Source: Agrobacterium leguminum (GTDB lineage Bacteria > Pseudomonadota > Alphaproteobacteria > Rhizobiales > Rhizobiaceae). Taken from it: a DNA stretch of 64,000 nucleotides. The stretch's first letter is position 1. Every line of letters starts with the position of its first letter. The notes below the pieces were generated by a model. It did not search any database. It was not told the DNA's origin and worked only from the letters and a program-made list of their open reading frames with translations. Below are positions 8,677-17,587 of this stretch, one piece after another. A program made the position numbers and the translations under genes. The DNA lies in the NCBI RefSeq assembly GCF_015704895.1, contig NZ_JADQWB010000016.1, positions 57,473-121,472 of the forward strand, given 5' to 3'.

Positions 8677-9741
8677 ATGGATAAAAGCCTCTCTAAAACC
8701 CCTTCCGTCACCGTGGCTGACGTCGCACGCAGGGCCGGCGTCTCGAAGGCAACGGCTGCACGCGTGCTGGGCGGCTACGGAACTGTCAGCGACAGGGTGC
8801 GCGAGGCTGTCACAGCTGCCGCAAGTTCCCTTGATTATCGCCCCAATGAGCTTGCCCGCAGCATGACGACGGGCCGCTCCGGCACAATCGGCGTCGTAGT
8901 GGGGGATATCGAGAACCCCTTCTTCAGCCTCGCGGTACGCGGCATCACGGATATCGCCCGGCAGGCGGGCTTTACCGTCATTCTCATCAATTCGGGCGAG
9001 GACGCGACGGCGGAGAAGGCCGCGATTCGTACATTGCTTGCCAAACGCGTCGATGGCTTGATTGTCTCCCCTGCCAAGGAGAACGATGTCGATCACCTCA
9101 GGGAAGCCATCCGGTCCGGCTTGCCACTCGCGTTACTCGACCGGTGCGGCGAGGCGCTGGACGTAGACACTGTCATCGCCGACGACCAGAATGCGGCGGA
9201 GAGTATTACCCGCCAGTTGATCACACTTGGCCACCGCCGCATCGCCTATCTTACAGCCTGTGACACACCGGATCATCGCTTCCATACGCCGCGGGACATC
9301 AGCACCGGTTCGGTGCGGCGCCGCATCGAAGGGTATCTTGGTGTCTGCCGTGAGGCTGGCCTTATCGGTATGGAGGACTGGGTGAAGGTTGGGGCCGTTA
9401 CACCGGAACGCACGCACCGGATCATTATCGAAATGTTCCAGTCGGGACACCGTCCGACGGCGATCATTGCATCGGACAGTATAATCGGTCTTGAAGTGTT
9501 CAAGGCACATCGTGAATTGAGATTAAATATTCCGGGGGATCTATCTCTGGTGTCGTTCCATGACGCGGACTGGACATCTGTAACCACCCCCCCGGTTACT
9601 GTCGTGCGGCAACCCGTCTACGAACTGGGAGCGACAGCGGCCAAGCTCTTAGTTGAGCGATTAAATGGCGAAGATCGGGCCGCCCGCAAGGTGGTTCTAA
9701 AAACCGAGATCGTTGAACGCGCTTCCACGCAGGCCATTTGA
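8677..9741 (+). CDS. LacI-family transcriptional regulator
   Basis: A 354-aa regulator. The N-terminal LacI helix-turn-helix and hinge region spans residues 10-65 (VTVADVARRAGVSKATAARVL, then the hinge YRPNELARSM). A periplasmic-binding-protein-like effector domain of type I follows (GTIGVVVGDIENPFFS and so on). The ATG at 8677 has TAAGG upstream; the frame is open further upstream but would cross the operators. Divergent from the FAD-oxidoreductase/ABC operon with two palindromic operators between, so it probably controls both itself and the operon in response to the imported compound. Confidence 0.93.
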   Translation: MDKSLSKTPSVTVADVARRAGVSKATAARVLGGYGTVSDRVREAVTAAASSLDYRPNELARSMTTGRSGTIGVVVGDIENPFFSLAVRGITDIARQAGFTVILINSGEDATAEKAAIRTLLAKRVDGLIVSPAKENDVDHLREAIRSGLPLALLDRCGEALDVDTVIADDQNAAESITRQLITLGHRRIAYLTACDTPDHRFHTPRDISTGSVRRRIEGYLGVCREAGLIGMEDWVKVGAVTPERTHRIIIEMFQSGHRPTAIIASDSIIGLEVFKAHRELRLNIPGDLSLVSFHDADWTSVTTPPVTVVRQPVYELGATAAKLLVERLNGEDRAARKVVLKTEIVERASTQAI

Positions 9742-10558
9742 CATTAACCGTCGCCCCTGGCCCTTGGATTTCCACGTGGCTTCCGTTTGTGGCATGGCCG
9801 CGACGTCCTCAATCATCGCAGGACCAACGTGCGGCCCTTGGGTCGATACTGTCGAAGACGCACCAGCCATCAGGGGCAACCGGTTTGGAAAGGGATTCGA
9901 TCTCCTCGTCACCGCAGACGGAATAGTAATCTTTTGGTGCGCCGTGCAGACAAGTGTATTCTGGCGGCGTGTTGAAAGCTTCTGTAGGCCTCACGAGAGA
10001 GGCATACCGTTGCAGGCCCCTCCCCTTCTCCGGTATTGACCACGCGGTGGTATCACTGACGGGTAAGTCACTTCCGGCTATCTTGCAGTTGCGCGTTGTT
10101 AAAGAACTGGCGCTTCGGACGTTCCCGGCGCATTTCCCGTTTACGGCGAAATAAAATGACACCGGGCGAGTTTGAAGAGTTCCACGGTCGCGGCGAACCT
10201 CGTCATCCCGCAACGGCTTTTCTGGCGTTGCCGGGGGCTCGCGGTTATGCCGCCTTGGTTTGCGGCGGCTGATACCGCCGTTCTGGTTCGCGCTCGACCG
10301 GAGAGATTCACCTTGGTGGAGTGCCAAAATTGAGCCCGTTGTTCGTCCACATCGTAGACATGCCGGCACTTGGGAAGTGGCTCTTTTGGCAGCGTACTAT
10401 CATGCCGGTCAGTGGCCCCTCCCCCGTCCCTGCGAAAGTATGTCGGCTCTCTTTTGTGGCCGAGCTATGCCAAGCGGTGTTTTTCGCAAGGCAATATTGA
10501 GCTCTTCGGCATTCCTGCTCCACCTGAGCTGCGTTCCAAGCGAATGTTTCACTTTTGC

Positions 10559-10582
10559 AAACCTTGTCAGCTGACAAGGTTT
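10559..10582. promoter_or_regulatory. 24-bp palindrome, parS-like site 1
   Basis: Perfect 24-bp palindrome with core CTTGTCAGCTGACAAG. It fits the layout of repABC parS sites (16 bp, central GC, inner C..G) except that the outer GTT...AAC is replaced by CTT...AAG. An exact copy starts 120 bp further on. A RepB-binding role is inference. Confidence 0.45.
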
Positions 10583-10676
10583 TTGGTGCGGCGTGCCAAT
10601 TGATTCCTAATTCGCCCGGGTTCTCTCGGTGCAACTCCGTTGGCTTTGGAGGCTAACAAGGGCGACTCAGCGCTTT

Positions 10677-10704
10677 GAAAACCTTGTCAGCTGACAAGGT
10701 TTTC
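10677..10704. promoter_or_regulatory. 28-bp palindrome, parS-like site 2
   Basis: Perfect 28-bp palindrome containing the same 24 bp as the site at 10559-10582. Centres are exactly 120 bp apart. Surrounding sequence is not conserved between the two copies, so the palindrome itself seems to be the selected element. Confidence 0.45.
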
Positions 10705-10802
10705 CAGAGGTGCCTTCCAAGCCAAGCAGTGAAGACCGCACCCACTGGTATCAAGAAATGAACATGCCGTCGACTGAAGGGACTTATTCAAGGTCACGAT
10801 GA

Positions 10803-11219
10803 AATACATGTAGCCGCGCTTGTAGAATCCGACCTGCCGTGGTCGAGGCGCTTGCACTTTCCAGGCACGCCGCCCCACTTGGCAATGTCGGACAGTTCAG
10901 ATCGCGCGGCATTTGTCCCGCCTGCCTGGAGGGCGATCGGCAAGGCGGCCGCGATCAATACGTTCGCAGACGCTGGCCGCGCTCCGAGACCGTGGCTTGC
11001 CCCATCCACCGAGTTTGCCTGCGCTTCTCCTGCATGAAGTGTTTCACGCGATACGACTTCCGGTTCGAATATCGGGATGGATTGGCCGAGCTGATTTGCT
11101 CCGGCGGCCTGGCACCTGTCGCGTGCGCCGCCGACACACTTTTTAAGGTCCGTCACGCCGACCTGCTCATCGCGACGATGGAGGCGACCGATGATGCCGA
11201 GAAGGGAAGGGCGGGCTAA
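10803..11219 (+). pseudogene. TniQ-like zinc-finger fragment
   Basis: An open frame with the pattern CPACLEGDRQGG...RWPRSETVACPIHRVCL. The CPxC...CPxH zinc-binding pair followed by a leucine resembles the core of TniQ/TnsD-type target-selection proteins of Tn5053/Tn7-like transposons. The frame is open from a stop at 10800-10802 with no good start, and lacks most of a full TniQ (usually 300-500 aa). It is therefore read as a remnant. No TniA or TniB partner is visible in the window. Confidence 0.4.
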
Positions 11220-11834
11220 CGCCTTGGAGCGACTCTGCGAACAGCGGAAAACCCGAGATTACCTTCTTCCGCGTATCCCGGTATCGAGCTGGAGCTGGTG
11301 TTTGAAGACCGCTTTGTCGATATCGTCGCTGAGGGATACGACGCTGGCATCCGCATCGGCGAAGTGATCGCGCAAGACATGGTGGCTGTAAGGCTCACTG
11401 AACCTTCGCCGCTGACTGTCCTAGGATCTCCGGCGTATTTCCGCCCACAGAGGTAAACCGCTACGTCCGGAACAGCTCAGTGAGCACGCCTGCGTCAACG
11501 TCCGGCTGTTCGGGGGGCGGTCTACCGCTGGATGTTCAAGGAGCGATCCGGACAAGGGGATCCGCTAAGTTTTTCCATGGATGGCAAAGGCCCGCTGACA
11601 GTCAACCGGCTGGCGACATGCATATCGGCGTCGGTCTCACTTACAACATTGCGTCGGTCGTCGAGCCCCCCCCTCGTCCGGCAGGGGTTGCTGGAGCCAT
11701 GCGTGGAAGGCTTGATGCCTGAAAGCCCCGGCTTGTTTATCTACTTTCCGAGCAGGAAACAGATCCTGCCCAAGCTCCGGGCATTCGTAGAGTTTTGGAA
11801 AGAATTCGGAGGCCGACAGATCGATCGCCTGTGA
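11220..11834 (+). pseudogene. LysR-type regulator remnant, multiply frameshifted
   Basis: Pieces of a LysR effector-binding domain occur in three frames. They are YPGIELELVFEDRFVDIVAEG with GYDAGIRIGE (about 11273-11450), GKPLRPEQLSEHACVNVRLF (about 11454-11512), VYRWMFKERSG (from about 11521) and IGVGLTYNIASVVEPP in another frame (about 11622-11670). The final piece is LVRQGLLEPCVEG to WKEF, ending at 11834. At least four frame changes are needed and the DNA-binding half is missing. It is convergent with the intact lysE-type gene, a common original pairing. Confidence 0.7.
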
Positions 11835-11959
11835 CCTTATCTAGGTCGTGAACCCATAAACGCGAACGGCTATCTGATTTTTGCGACGACGTGCCGTCGT
11901 TCCAGATCGTCACCGACGTGCTAGCCGTTTAGGGCAACTTCCAGAGGAGGACGAACGGT

Positions 11960-12610
11960 CTATTTCTTTTGATTGCCAGCGAAAGCGGCCGTCAAGCCAA
12001 GACCGATATACACGAAACCACTGACCCAGCGTTCAGCCTTTAGGTACACGGGACTGCGCTTCAGCCACTTGCCGGCCGTGCCGGCGGCAAGTGCGTAGGA
12101 GCTGTCCGTCAGAACGCCAATCGCTGTGTAAACAAGCCCGAGAAAAGCGATCTGCATAGCCACATGGCCACGGTTGACCTCAACAAACTGCGGCAAGAAA
12201 GCCAGAAAGAACAGTGCTGTCTTCGGATTGAGGAGATTAACGATAAAGCCCTCACGAAAGAGGCGCATGCGGCTCCGTGTCGGTAAACCGCCCTCAACGT
12301 TAGGAATGTCCGAGGGGCCAAAAAGCTTTTTGAGGCCAAGCCAGATCAGATAGGCCGCGCCGGCATACTTCACGACGCTGAAGGCGAGCGCGGATGACGC
12401 CAGGAGCGCCGACAACCCCACGGCGGCGGCGACAACATGAACAAGCGTGGCCGTATGGATGCCAAGGATCGAAACGAGGCCGGCAGAGCGACCCTGCTCG
12501 ACCGAGCGCGCGAAGATGTAAAGAACTGCCGGTCCCGGCACGATAAGTAACACCAGTGTGGCGCTGACGAACAGGCTGAGATTCGCTGCGCTGGGAATTG
12601 CCAAATCCAT
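11960..12610 (-). CDS. LysE-family amino-acid exporter
   Basis: Inner-membrane translocator of 216 aa with about six hydrophobic segments, the usual size for LysE/RhtB proteins. The family signature VPGPAVLYIFARSVEQGR lies near residues 24-41, followed by a G-rich stretch (GLVSILGIHTATLVHV). It probably exports amino acids or homoserine-lactone-like compounds. The ATG at 12610 begins MDLAIPSAANLSLF; an in-frame extension to 12664 has no support. The IS5-type element lies immediately upstream and may have altered its promoter. Confidence 0.9.
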   Translation of the reverse strand: MDLAIPSAANLSLFVSATLVLLIVPGPAVLYIFARSVEQGRSAGLVSILGIHTATLVHVVAAAVGLSALLASSALAFSVVKYAGAAYLIWLGLKKLFGPSDIPNVEGGLPTRSRMRLFREGFIVNLLNPKTALFFLAFLPQFVEVNRGHVAMQIAFLGLVYTAIGVLTDSSYALAAGTAGKWLKRSPVYLKAERWVSGFVYIGLGLTAAFAGNQKK

Positions 12611-12662
12611 GATTGTCTTGCCCCATTTTATATTGCACGAACGATAGCATTGAGCTGCCTCC

Positions 12663-13550
12663 AATGCGAGGTCATCTTCTGCTTTTACGCTTTCACATCG
12701 CGACGATTTCTGGTTCAGGGCTCACCATGAGCCGATATGACCTGACAGATTTTGAATGGCGCATGATTAAGCCGCTATTACCTAACAAGCCACGAGGCGT
12801 GCCTCGCGTCGATGACCGGCGCGTGTTGAGCGGTATCTTCTGGGTCCTGCGATCTGGCGCGCCGTGGCGTGATCTGCCTGATCGCTATGGTCCACGCACC
12901 ACCTGCTACAATCGCTTTGCGCGATGGCGGAAGGCAGGCGTATGGGAGCGGATGATGAATGCTATTGCCGCCGCCCATAATGGCGACATCCAGATGATCG
13001 ACAGCACCTCCGTTCGCGCGCACCAACAGGCTGCGACGGCAAAAAAGGGGGATCGAGATAATTGTCTCGGCCGCTCCCGAGGCGGGCTCACGACCAAAAT
13101 TCATGCGGTCGTGGACGGACAAGGCCTTCCGATCCGGCTGGGCCTGACCGCTGGGCAAAGCCATGACGGACAAGCTGCCGACGATCTGCTCGACCATGTT
13201 GTAGCTGGAACAATCGTGCTGGCGGACAAGGCCTACGATGCTGATCGCATCCGAGCATCGCTCCGCGAGAAGGGCGCGTTCGCCAATATCCCGCCCAAAG
13301 CCAACCGACGGTCGAAACCATATTTCAGCACATGGCTCTACCGTGAGCGAAACCTCATCGAACGTTTCTTCTCTAAGCTGAAGCACTTCCGCAGGGTTGC
13401 CACCCGATACGACAAGATAGCCGAGAGCTTTCTCGCGATGGTTCAACTTGCCTCGATCCGCCTGTGGCTCCGAGTTTATGAGTCTACGGCCTAGCAACGC
13501 TGGGAGCCGCTCCCACCGAACAGGTCGCGTAAAACGACGACCTCTGCATT
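12663..13550 (+). mobile_element. IS5-family element (IS427-like)
   Basis: Insertion sequence with a single DDE transposase gene. Imperfect terminal inverted repeats can be seen: AATGC-GAGGTCATC...TTTTACGC on the left (12663-12690) and its counterpart on the right (13527-13550, reading AATGCAGAGGTCGTC...TTTTACGC inward). The right copy is a few bases shorter between the matching blocks. Exact ends and target duplication are uncertain. Confidence 0.6.
12727..13494 (+). CDS. IS5-family transposase
   Basis: DDE transposase of 255 aa in one uninterrupted frame. The N-terminal DUF4096-like region (YDLTDFEWRMIKPLLPNK, with LSGIFWVLRSGAPWRDLP) is followed by the DDE core: MIDSTSVRAHQQA with the first Asp, VLADKAYDADRIR with the second, and YRERNLIERFFSKLKHFRRVATRYDK with the Glu (Y-x2-R-x3-E signature of IS4/IS5 enzymes). 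Start ATG 12727 is taken because the IS5-type N terminus begins there. Many IS427-group elements need a frameshift; this one does not. Confidence 0.92.
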   Translation: MSRYDLTDFEWRMIKPLLPNKPRGVPRVDDRRVLSGIFWVLRSGAPWRDLPDRYGPRTTCYNRFARWRKAGVWERMMNAIAAAHNGDIQMIDSTSVRAHQQAATAKKGDRDNCLGRSRGGLTTKIHAVVDGQGLPIRLGLTAGQSHDGQAADDLLDHVVAGTIVLADKAYDADRIRASLREKGAFANIPPKANRRSKPYFSTWLYRERNLIERFFSKLKHFRRVATRYDKIAESFLAMVQLASIRLWLRVYESTA

Positions 13551-13556
13551 TCGTGC

Positions 13557-13826
13557 TCAGTGGCGGATAAGGCCGATCCGTTGCGCCTCATCCAGCAGGT
13601 GGCGGACTGACGACGGTTGCCATTTGCGTCCACCGCGCGCGGGCCGCTCCCCCATCTGGCCGGGCACGTGACGCGCCGGATCCGTGCTCCTGAAAAATCC
13701 ACTCGCAGCCGGCGGCGCGCAACTCGTCCATCTGAGCGTCATGGACCTGATCGTCGGTCGAGACGCGTCATAGCCGATAAGCCGTCTGGGTGCTGACGAT
13801 GGATTTTCGCCTGGCCGTTTTACCAT
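13557..13826 (-). pseudogene. Serine recombinase (resolvase) remnant with internal deletion
   Basis: The N-terminal part of a Tn3-type resolvase can be reconstructed across a frameshift: RLIGY, then STDDQVHDAQMDELRAAGC and EWIFQEHGSGASRARP. It is followed directly by what looks like the extreme C terminus, GRKWQPSSVRHLLDEAQRIG, which belongs to the DNA-binding end of this family. The middle of the catalytic domain is missing. It is non-functional and marks a former transposon beside vapBC. Confidence 0.75.
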
Positions 13827-14094
13827 GGTTTTCTCACGCGTTTTCAGGTGCTTTGTACAGATAAGGAATGCGCGAGAAAATGAACAGTTGCAAGCGGGGC
13901 CCATGATCGGAATACAACGTCGTCAGGCTCGAAATGCGACGGTCGATGGATGCCATCAGATAGCCAGCATGAAATGCGTTCTGGTGGCCGTCTTTGGCAG
14001 AAATTGCTTAAAGTGTGGCGTTTGTGTTGGTCTTCAGGCGCAACGAACATGCATGATGGCAAAAACGCAGGGCTAAATATCAGAAACGCCTGAA

Positions 14095-14128
14095 AGCCAT
14101 CAAGATGGCATATGCCATCTTGATGGCT
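14095..14128. promoter_or_regulatory. 34-bp perfect palindrome upstream of vapB
   Basis: A 17+17 bp perfect palindrome with core ATGGCATATGCCAT, ending 43 bases before the antitoxin start. VapB-type antitoxins bind palindromic operators for autoregulation, so this is the likely vapBC operator. A terminator is less likely because no T run follows. Confidence 0.6.
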
Positions 14129-14171
14129 GTCTCAATTTAAGTTCGATTGGATTCAGACGAAGGAGTATTCA

Positions 14172-14420
14172 ATGGTAACACCGCAACTATCTGTCCGCAG
14201 TTCCAAAGCGCGCGACCTTGCCCACAAGCTTGCCCGCCGAGAAAATCGCACGATTGCCGATATTGTCGAGCGCGCGCTCGAAACCTACGAGGCTCGTGAG
14301 GCGGGACGTGAACCCGCTGCGAAATTCTATAGCCGTCTTTCATCGCAGTCGGGTACGGATATCGATTTCGACAGTATCATCGATGAAAGCAGACGCGCTC
14401 ACAAAGGCGTCGAGCTTTGA
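14172..14420 (+). CDS. vapB: VapB-type antitoxin
   Basis: Small 82-aa protein with an N-terminal DNA-binding region (LSVRSSKARDLAHKLARRENRTIADIVERALE) of the PSK/Rv0623-like VapB antitoxins. The C-terminal tail is acidic and toxin-binding (DIDFDSIIDESRR). Start ATG 14172 has AAGGAG seven bases upstream. It overlaps the toxin gene by four bases. The antitoxin frame is intact even though the toxin is frameshifted. Confidence 0.85.
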   Translation: MVTPQLSVRSSKARDLAHKLARRENRTIADIVERALETYEAREAGREPAAKFYSRLSSQSGTDIDFDSIIDESRRAHKGVEL

Positions 14421-14823
14421 TTTTTCTCGACACGAATGTGATGTCGGAGACTTTGAAGAAAGCTCTCGATTCTGCGGTTATAGCATGGCTGGTTCGTCAC
14501 GACGCCGAATTGGCATTGCCGACGGTTGCAGTTGCTGAGATCATTTTTGGTATTCAAAAGATCAGGCCGGATCAGCGCGCAGATCGCCTGGAAGAGGGAC
14601 TTGTGAGCTGGCGTCGCCGGTTCTCCGACAAGATGTTTGCCTTCACGGAAGAAGCAGCATTGGCCTATGGCGATATCATGGGAGACGCTGCGCGGCAGGG
14701 GTGTCGGCTCCGGACGGCATGATCGCGGCGATAGCGCGGATCAATGTTGGCCGGTTGGCGACCCGAAACCTCAAAGGTTTCGAGACAACAGGGCTCGAAT
14801 TGATCTCGCCCTGGCAATTCTGA
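14417..14823 (+). pseudogene. vapC: VapC PIN-domain toxin, frameshifted
   Basis: PIN ribonuclease starting at a TTG that overlaps the vapB stop. MIFLDTNVMSE carries the first catalytic Asp and TVAVAEIIFGIQKI carries the Glu. Near 14697 the frame shifts by one base in a run of four G, and the in-frame product ends after 101 aa (...GCRLRTA). The conserved remainder APDGMIAAIARINVGRL to ELISPWQF, with the third acidic residue, continues in the next frame to 14823. The toxin is therefore probably inactive. Confidence 0.85.
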
Positions 14824-14838
14824 CAGTGAGACCCGATC

Positions 14839-15993
14839 CTACAACAATCGGGCCGCTCGCCCGCTTCTGCGTGTAGCACTGTTATAATAGCTGGATGCTT
14901 GCTGAACGGATCGGTGGCGTGATTGCTCCATCGCCTCGGGGAGGGGAATGCCCCGGTTGGCAGCCTCGGTCAAATACCCTGAGCGCAACCCATGCGCCGA
15001 AAACTCCCCACTGTCCAACCCAGCCGTCTCTGCCCGTTGCTTGAGAATGGCATTGACCGATTGCGGATCAAGCGCTCGTTTAGACACCGTGCCCCAGCGC
15101 CCAATCCCCCGAAACACGCTGCCCTTGTCGATTTTTGCCGCCGCCATCCAGGCATTCAGCGCCTCAACCGGCCGGCCGGTGAGATAAACGACATCGTCCT
15201 CTTCACCGGACGTGGTTTTGGTCCGACCGAGATGAATGGCGAGAGAGGGGAGGGGAGGGCCGTCGGCGACTTCAACCGGAGCCTCGACAACCAGCTGTTC
15301 GACCCGCAGCCCGGACATCTCGCTGCGCCGGCGACCGCCGGACGCAAAGGCGACCATCAGGATCGCCCGGTCGCGCAGATCCCGCAGGTTTTCTGAGGCA
15401 CAGGTCGCCAGCAGCTTTGCCAAAACATCTGATGTCACCGCCTTGGCGCTTTTTCGTTTTCGTGGCCGTGGCGTGGCCCGAAGGGCGAGCCGGATCGCCT
15501 GTTTAAGGGCAGGGGAGGAGAAAGAACCGGAAAGCCCGCGCCATTTCGTCAGAGTTGACCAGCTGGCCAGCCGCCGGCGCACCGTATCCGGGGCGTGCGG
15601 GCCGACGGCTTTCAGAAACCCCTGGCTGCGCAGGTTGTCATCGACATCGGTCGGCATACCATGATCGGGATCGTCGACCCGCTTCTGCGGATCCCACAAA
15701 TGCTGCGCGACAAACTTTAAAAGCAGCGCCTCGGGGGCGGGCCAGGGCAGTGATCTTTTCGTCGCGGCCAAAGCCCAGGCTTCGAGATAGGTGAGATCGG
15801 AAGTCAGGGCCCGAAGTGTGTTCGCGCCCATGCCTTCGTTGACCAGGTGCCGCAGCGTCTCGACATCCTGGTCGGTCAACAATTCCGCGAGTTCGTCACG
15901 ACGCTCGATCGGTAGCACCGAGGCGATGGTATCGAGTTCGACGCCACGGCGTTCGACCGGCGACAGCGACGCTGGTTTTTTTGGGGTCGCCAT
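14839..15993 (-). CDS. Tyrosine recombinase / site-specific integrase
   Basis: A 384-aa integrase. The SAM-like core-binding N-terminal half (about 60-170) is followed by a catalytic domain with Arg in GGRRRSEMSGL (about 220), the box-II HGLRSGYLTEAANRG (His and Arg, about 334-348), and RHRSVQQASSYYN with the His and the nucleophilic Tyr (about 360-373). Its start overlaps the upstream small gene by one base (TGATG), so the two are co-translated. Such integrases are common on rhizobial plasmids and probably resolve multimers or move the local module. Confidence 0.93.
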   Translation of the reverse strand: MATPKKPASLSPVERRGVELDTIASVLPIERRDELAELLTDQDVETLRHLVNEGMGANTLRALTSDLTYLEAWALAATKRSLPWPAPEALLLKFVAQHLWDPQKRVDDPDHGMPTDVDDNLRSQGFLKAVGPHAPDTVRRRLASWSTLTKWRGLSGSFSSPALKQAIRLALRATPRPRKRKSAKAVTSDVLAKLLATCASENLRDLRDRAILMVAFASGGRRRSEMSGLRVEQLVVEAPVEVADGPPLPSLAIHLGRTKTTSGEEDDVVYLTGRPVEALNAWMAAAKIDKGSVFRGIGRWGTVSKRALDPQSVNAILKQRAETAGLDSGEFSAHGLRSGYLTEAANRGIPLPEAMEQSRHRSVQQASSYYNSATRRSGRAARLL

Positions 15994-16280
15994 CAGTCGA
16001 TCTCGACATGTGGCCGCCAGCGGCGAATGATCTGAATGATCTCTGGCCTGTAGGCGTCAGGGTAAATGAGCCCGTCTTCACGGGCGAGGAAGGTGAAAAC
16101 CGTCACCATGTCGTCGGCAACCTCGCGATCGACATTGGCGAGATCGGTCAGGTCGAAGCCGCCATGTACTTCTGCATTCCACCAGGCGAGAATGAAGTTG
16201 GCGACGCGACGGCCTTGGCCGGTATCCTGATGGGCGACATTGAGCAGCTTTTCGAGGGCGAAATGGACGCGATCTTCCAT
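15993..16280 (-). CDS. Small DUF7673-like protein
   Basis: A 95-aa protein with pattern LLNVAHQDTGQGRRVANFILAWWNAE and GGFDLTDLANVD...ADDMVTVF, ending in RRWRPHVEID. I recognise this as the short DUF7673-type family seen next to integrases on rhizobial plasmids; its function is unknown. No signal peptide or membrane segment. It sits directly upstream of and overlaps the integrase, and is divergent from the RHE_PE00001-like gene. Confidence 0.75.
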   Translation of the reverse strand: MEDRVHFALEKLLNVAHQDTGQGRRVANFILAWWNAEVHGGFDLTDLANVDREVADDMVTVFTFLAREDGLIYPDAYRPEIIQIIRRWRPHVEID

Positions 16281-16343
16281 GTTTGGGAGCCTTTAGGGAG
16301 CGTTATTTGGCCCAGATTAGCTGGATTCGCTGGCTTTGTCGAT

Positions 16344-16376
16344 TAACCATCGATAATGAAAACTTATCGATGGTTA
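16344..16376. promoter_or_regulatory. Inverted repeat between divergent integrase and RHE_PE00001-like genes
   Basis: Perfect 13-bp inverted repeat TAACCATCGATAA / TTATCGATGGTTA with a 7-base spacer, in the divergent promoter region. Probably an operator for the helix-turn-helix protein encoded to its right, or a recombinase site. Confidence 0.6.
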
Positions 16377-16450
16377 TAGCGTCATCTCGCAATCATACCA
16401 TGTGAGGAACTGCAATATTTAGATAGAGTTCCTTTGGCAAATCATTTACC

Positions 16451-17587
16451 ATGATTTCAATGACTTACGATCTCGCGAAAATCAGCATGACAGCCCTGAT
16501 GCGGCCGGTCTTCGACGCCGGTGTCGCGCTCACCCGTCTCGATGAGCGCATCGCCCGCTCGCCGGTGGGAAGCGGGTGGATCGAGCGCCAAAATTTCGCC
16601 GACGCCTGCGCCTCGCTGTGGATCGACGGCGAACTCGTGCACCTCGAAGATCTCGTCCTTCACGACGCCACCCGCGACATCCGCACCCCCACCCATGAGC
16701 TGACAATCGCCCGCGACGTTCTTCGGACTCGCCGGCGCATCGCTGCGCAGTTGCCGGATTGGGCGTTGTCTGCAGAGGGTATCCGAACCCTGCGACAGAC
16801 CCAGGCGTGGCCTGGACCATCGGACGGATCTGATAGCATCGCGGACGACAGTCGTGTCGAGCCTAAAGAAATGATCGAGCGGGAAGGGGAGGGGGATGAT
16901 GGTGATGACGCCAAAGATCTGCCCGGTGTCGACTACGCCGCCATTGATGCGGTGCTCGCCCGATCGGAGGCGGCCATTGAACAAGCCAGGAAGCCCGACC
17001 GGGCTCCGGCCGATCCGCTGGTCTACGATCTCGACTGGGACGAGGACGCGCGCCTGGAAGAGTGGCGCGGCGTGTTGCGGCAGGTCGAAGATCTGCCGCC
17101 GGTTCTGCAGGCGATCGTTGCCCTTGATGCCTGGAACGAATTGTCGGTGCTGCAGCATGCGCCTTGGCTTGGCCGGCTGCTGACCGCTTCGATCCTGCGC
17201 CAGGCCGGCATTACCAGCGGCGCGCATCTCGCCGCCATCAATCTTGGCCTGAAAACCATTCCCGTCGATCGGCGCCGGCATCGCGATCGGGAAACCCGGC
17301 TGCTGGCCATCGCGCACGGGTTTTTGGCGGCCGCCGAGATCGGCATCAAAGAGCATGACCGGCTGATGCTGGCGCGAACAATGTTCGAGCGGAAGCTGGA
17401 GGGGCGCCGGACGTCGTCAAAACTGCCGGAACTGGTTGAGCTGGTCATGGCAAAACCGCTGGTGTCGGCCGGGATGGTGGCGAAGACACTCGAGGTCACG
17501 CCGCAGGCGGCGCGGCGGATTGTTTTGGAGCTCGGCTTGAGGGAGATGACCGGGAGGGGGAGGTTTCGGGCATGGGGAGTGATTTGA
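16451..17587 (+). CDS. RHE_PE00001-like DNA-binding protein (DUF1612/HTH)
   Basis: A 378-aa protein of a family typical of rhizobial plasmids. The N-terminal region ([31 protein letters not shown]...) resembles DUF1612. The C-terminal segment ([47 protein letters not shown]) is a helix-turn-helix ending in the usual RGRFRAWGV. Family function is not established; a regulatory or recombination-accessory role is likely given its place divergent from the integrase. No strong ribosome-binding site is seen; the ATG at 16460 is an alternative start. Confidence 0.8.
   Translation: MISMTYDLAKISMTALMRPVFDAGVALTRLDERIARSPVGSGWIERQNFADACASLWIDGELVHLEDLVLHDATRDIRTPTHELTIARDVLRTRRRIAAQLPDWALSAEGIRTLRQTQAWPGPSDGSDSIADDSRVEPKEMIEREGEGDDGDDAKDLPGVDYAAIDAVLARSEAAIEQARKPDRAPADPLVYDLDWDEDARLEEWRGVLRQVEDLPPVLQAIVALDAWNELSVLQHAPWLGRLLTASILRQAGITSGAHLAAINLGLKTIPVDRRRHRDRETRLLAIAHGFLAAAEIGIKEHDRLMLARTMFERKLEGRRTSSKLPELVELVMAKPLVSAGMVAKTLEVTPQAARRIVLELGLREMTGRGRFRAWGVI

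Larger units (their letters stand above)
9742..10802. other. Gene-poor segment with two long palindromes
   Basis: About 1 kb in which short open frames occur on both strands but none shows a recognisable domain or a convincing start with ribosome-binding site. The clear structures are the two palindromes at 10559-10582 and 10677-10704. The rest looks like decayed sequence. Confidence 0.5.

Noticed and set aside
16457..17356. 299-codon minus-strand open frame
   Set aside because: Shadow of the RHE_PE00001-like gene, which has recognisable domains.
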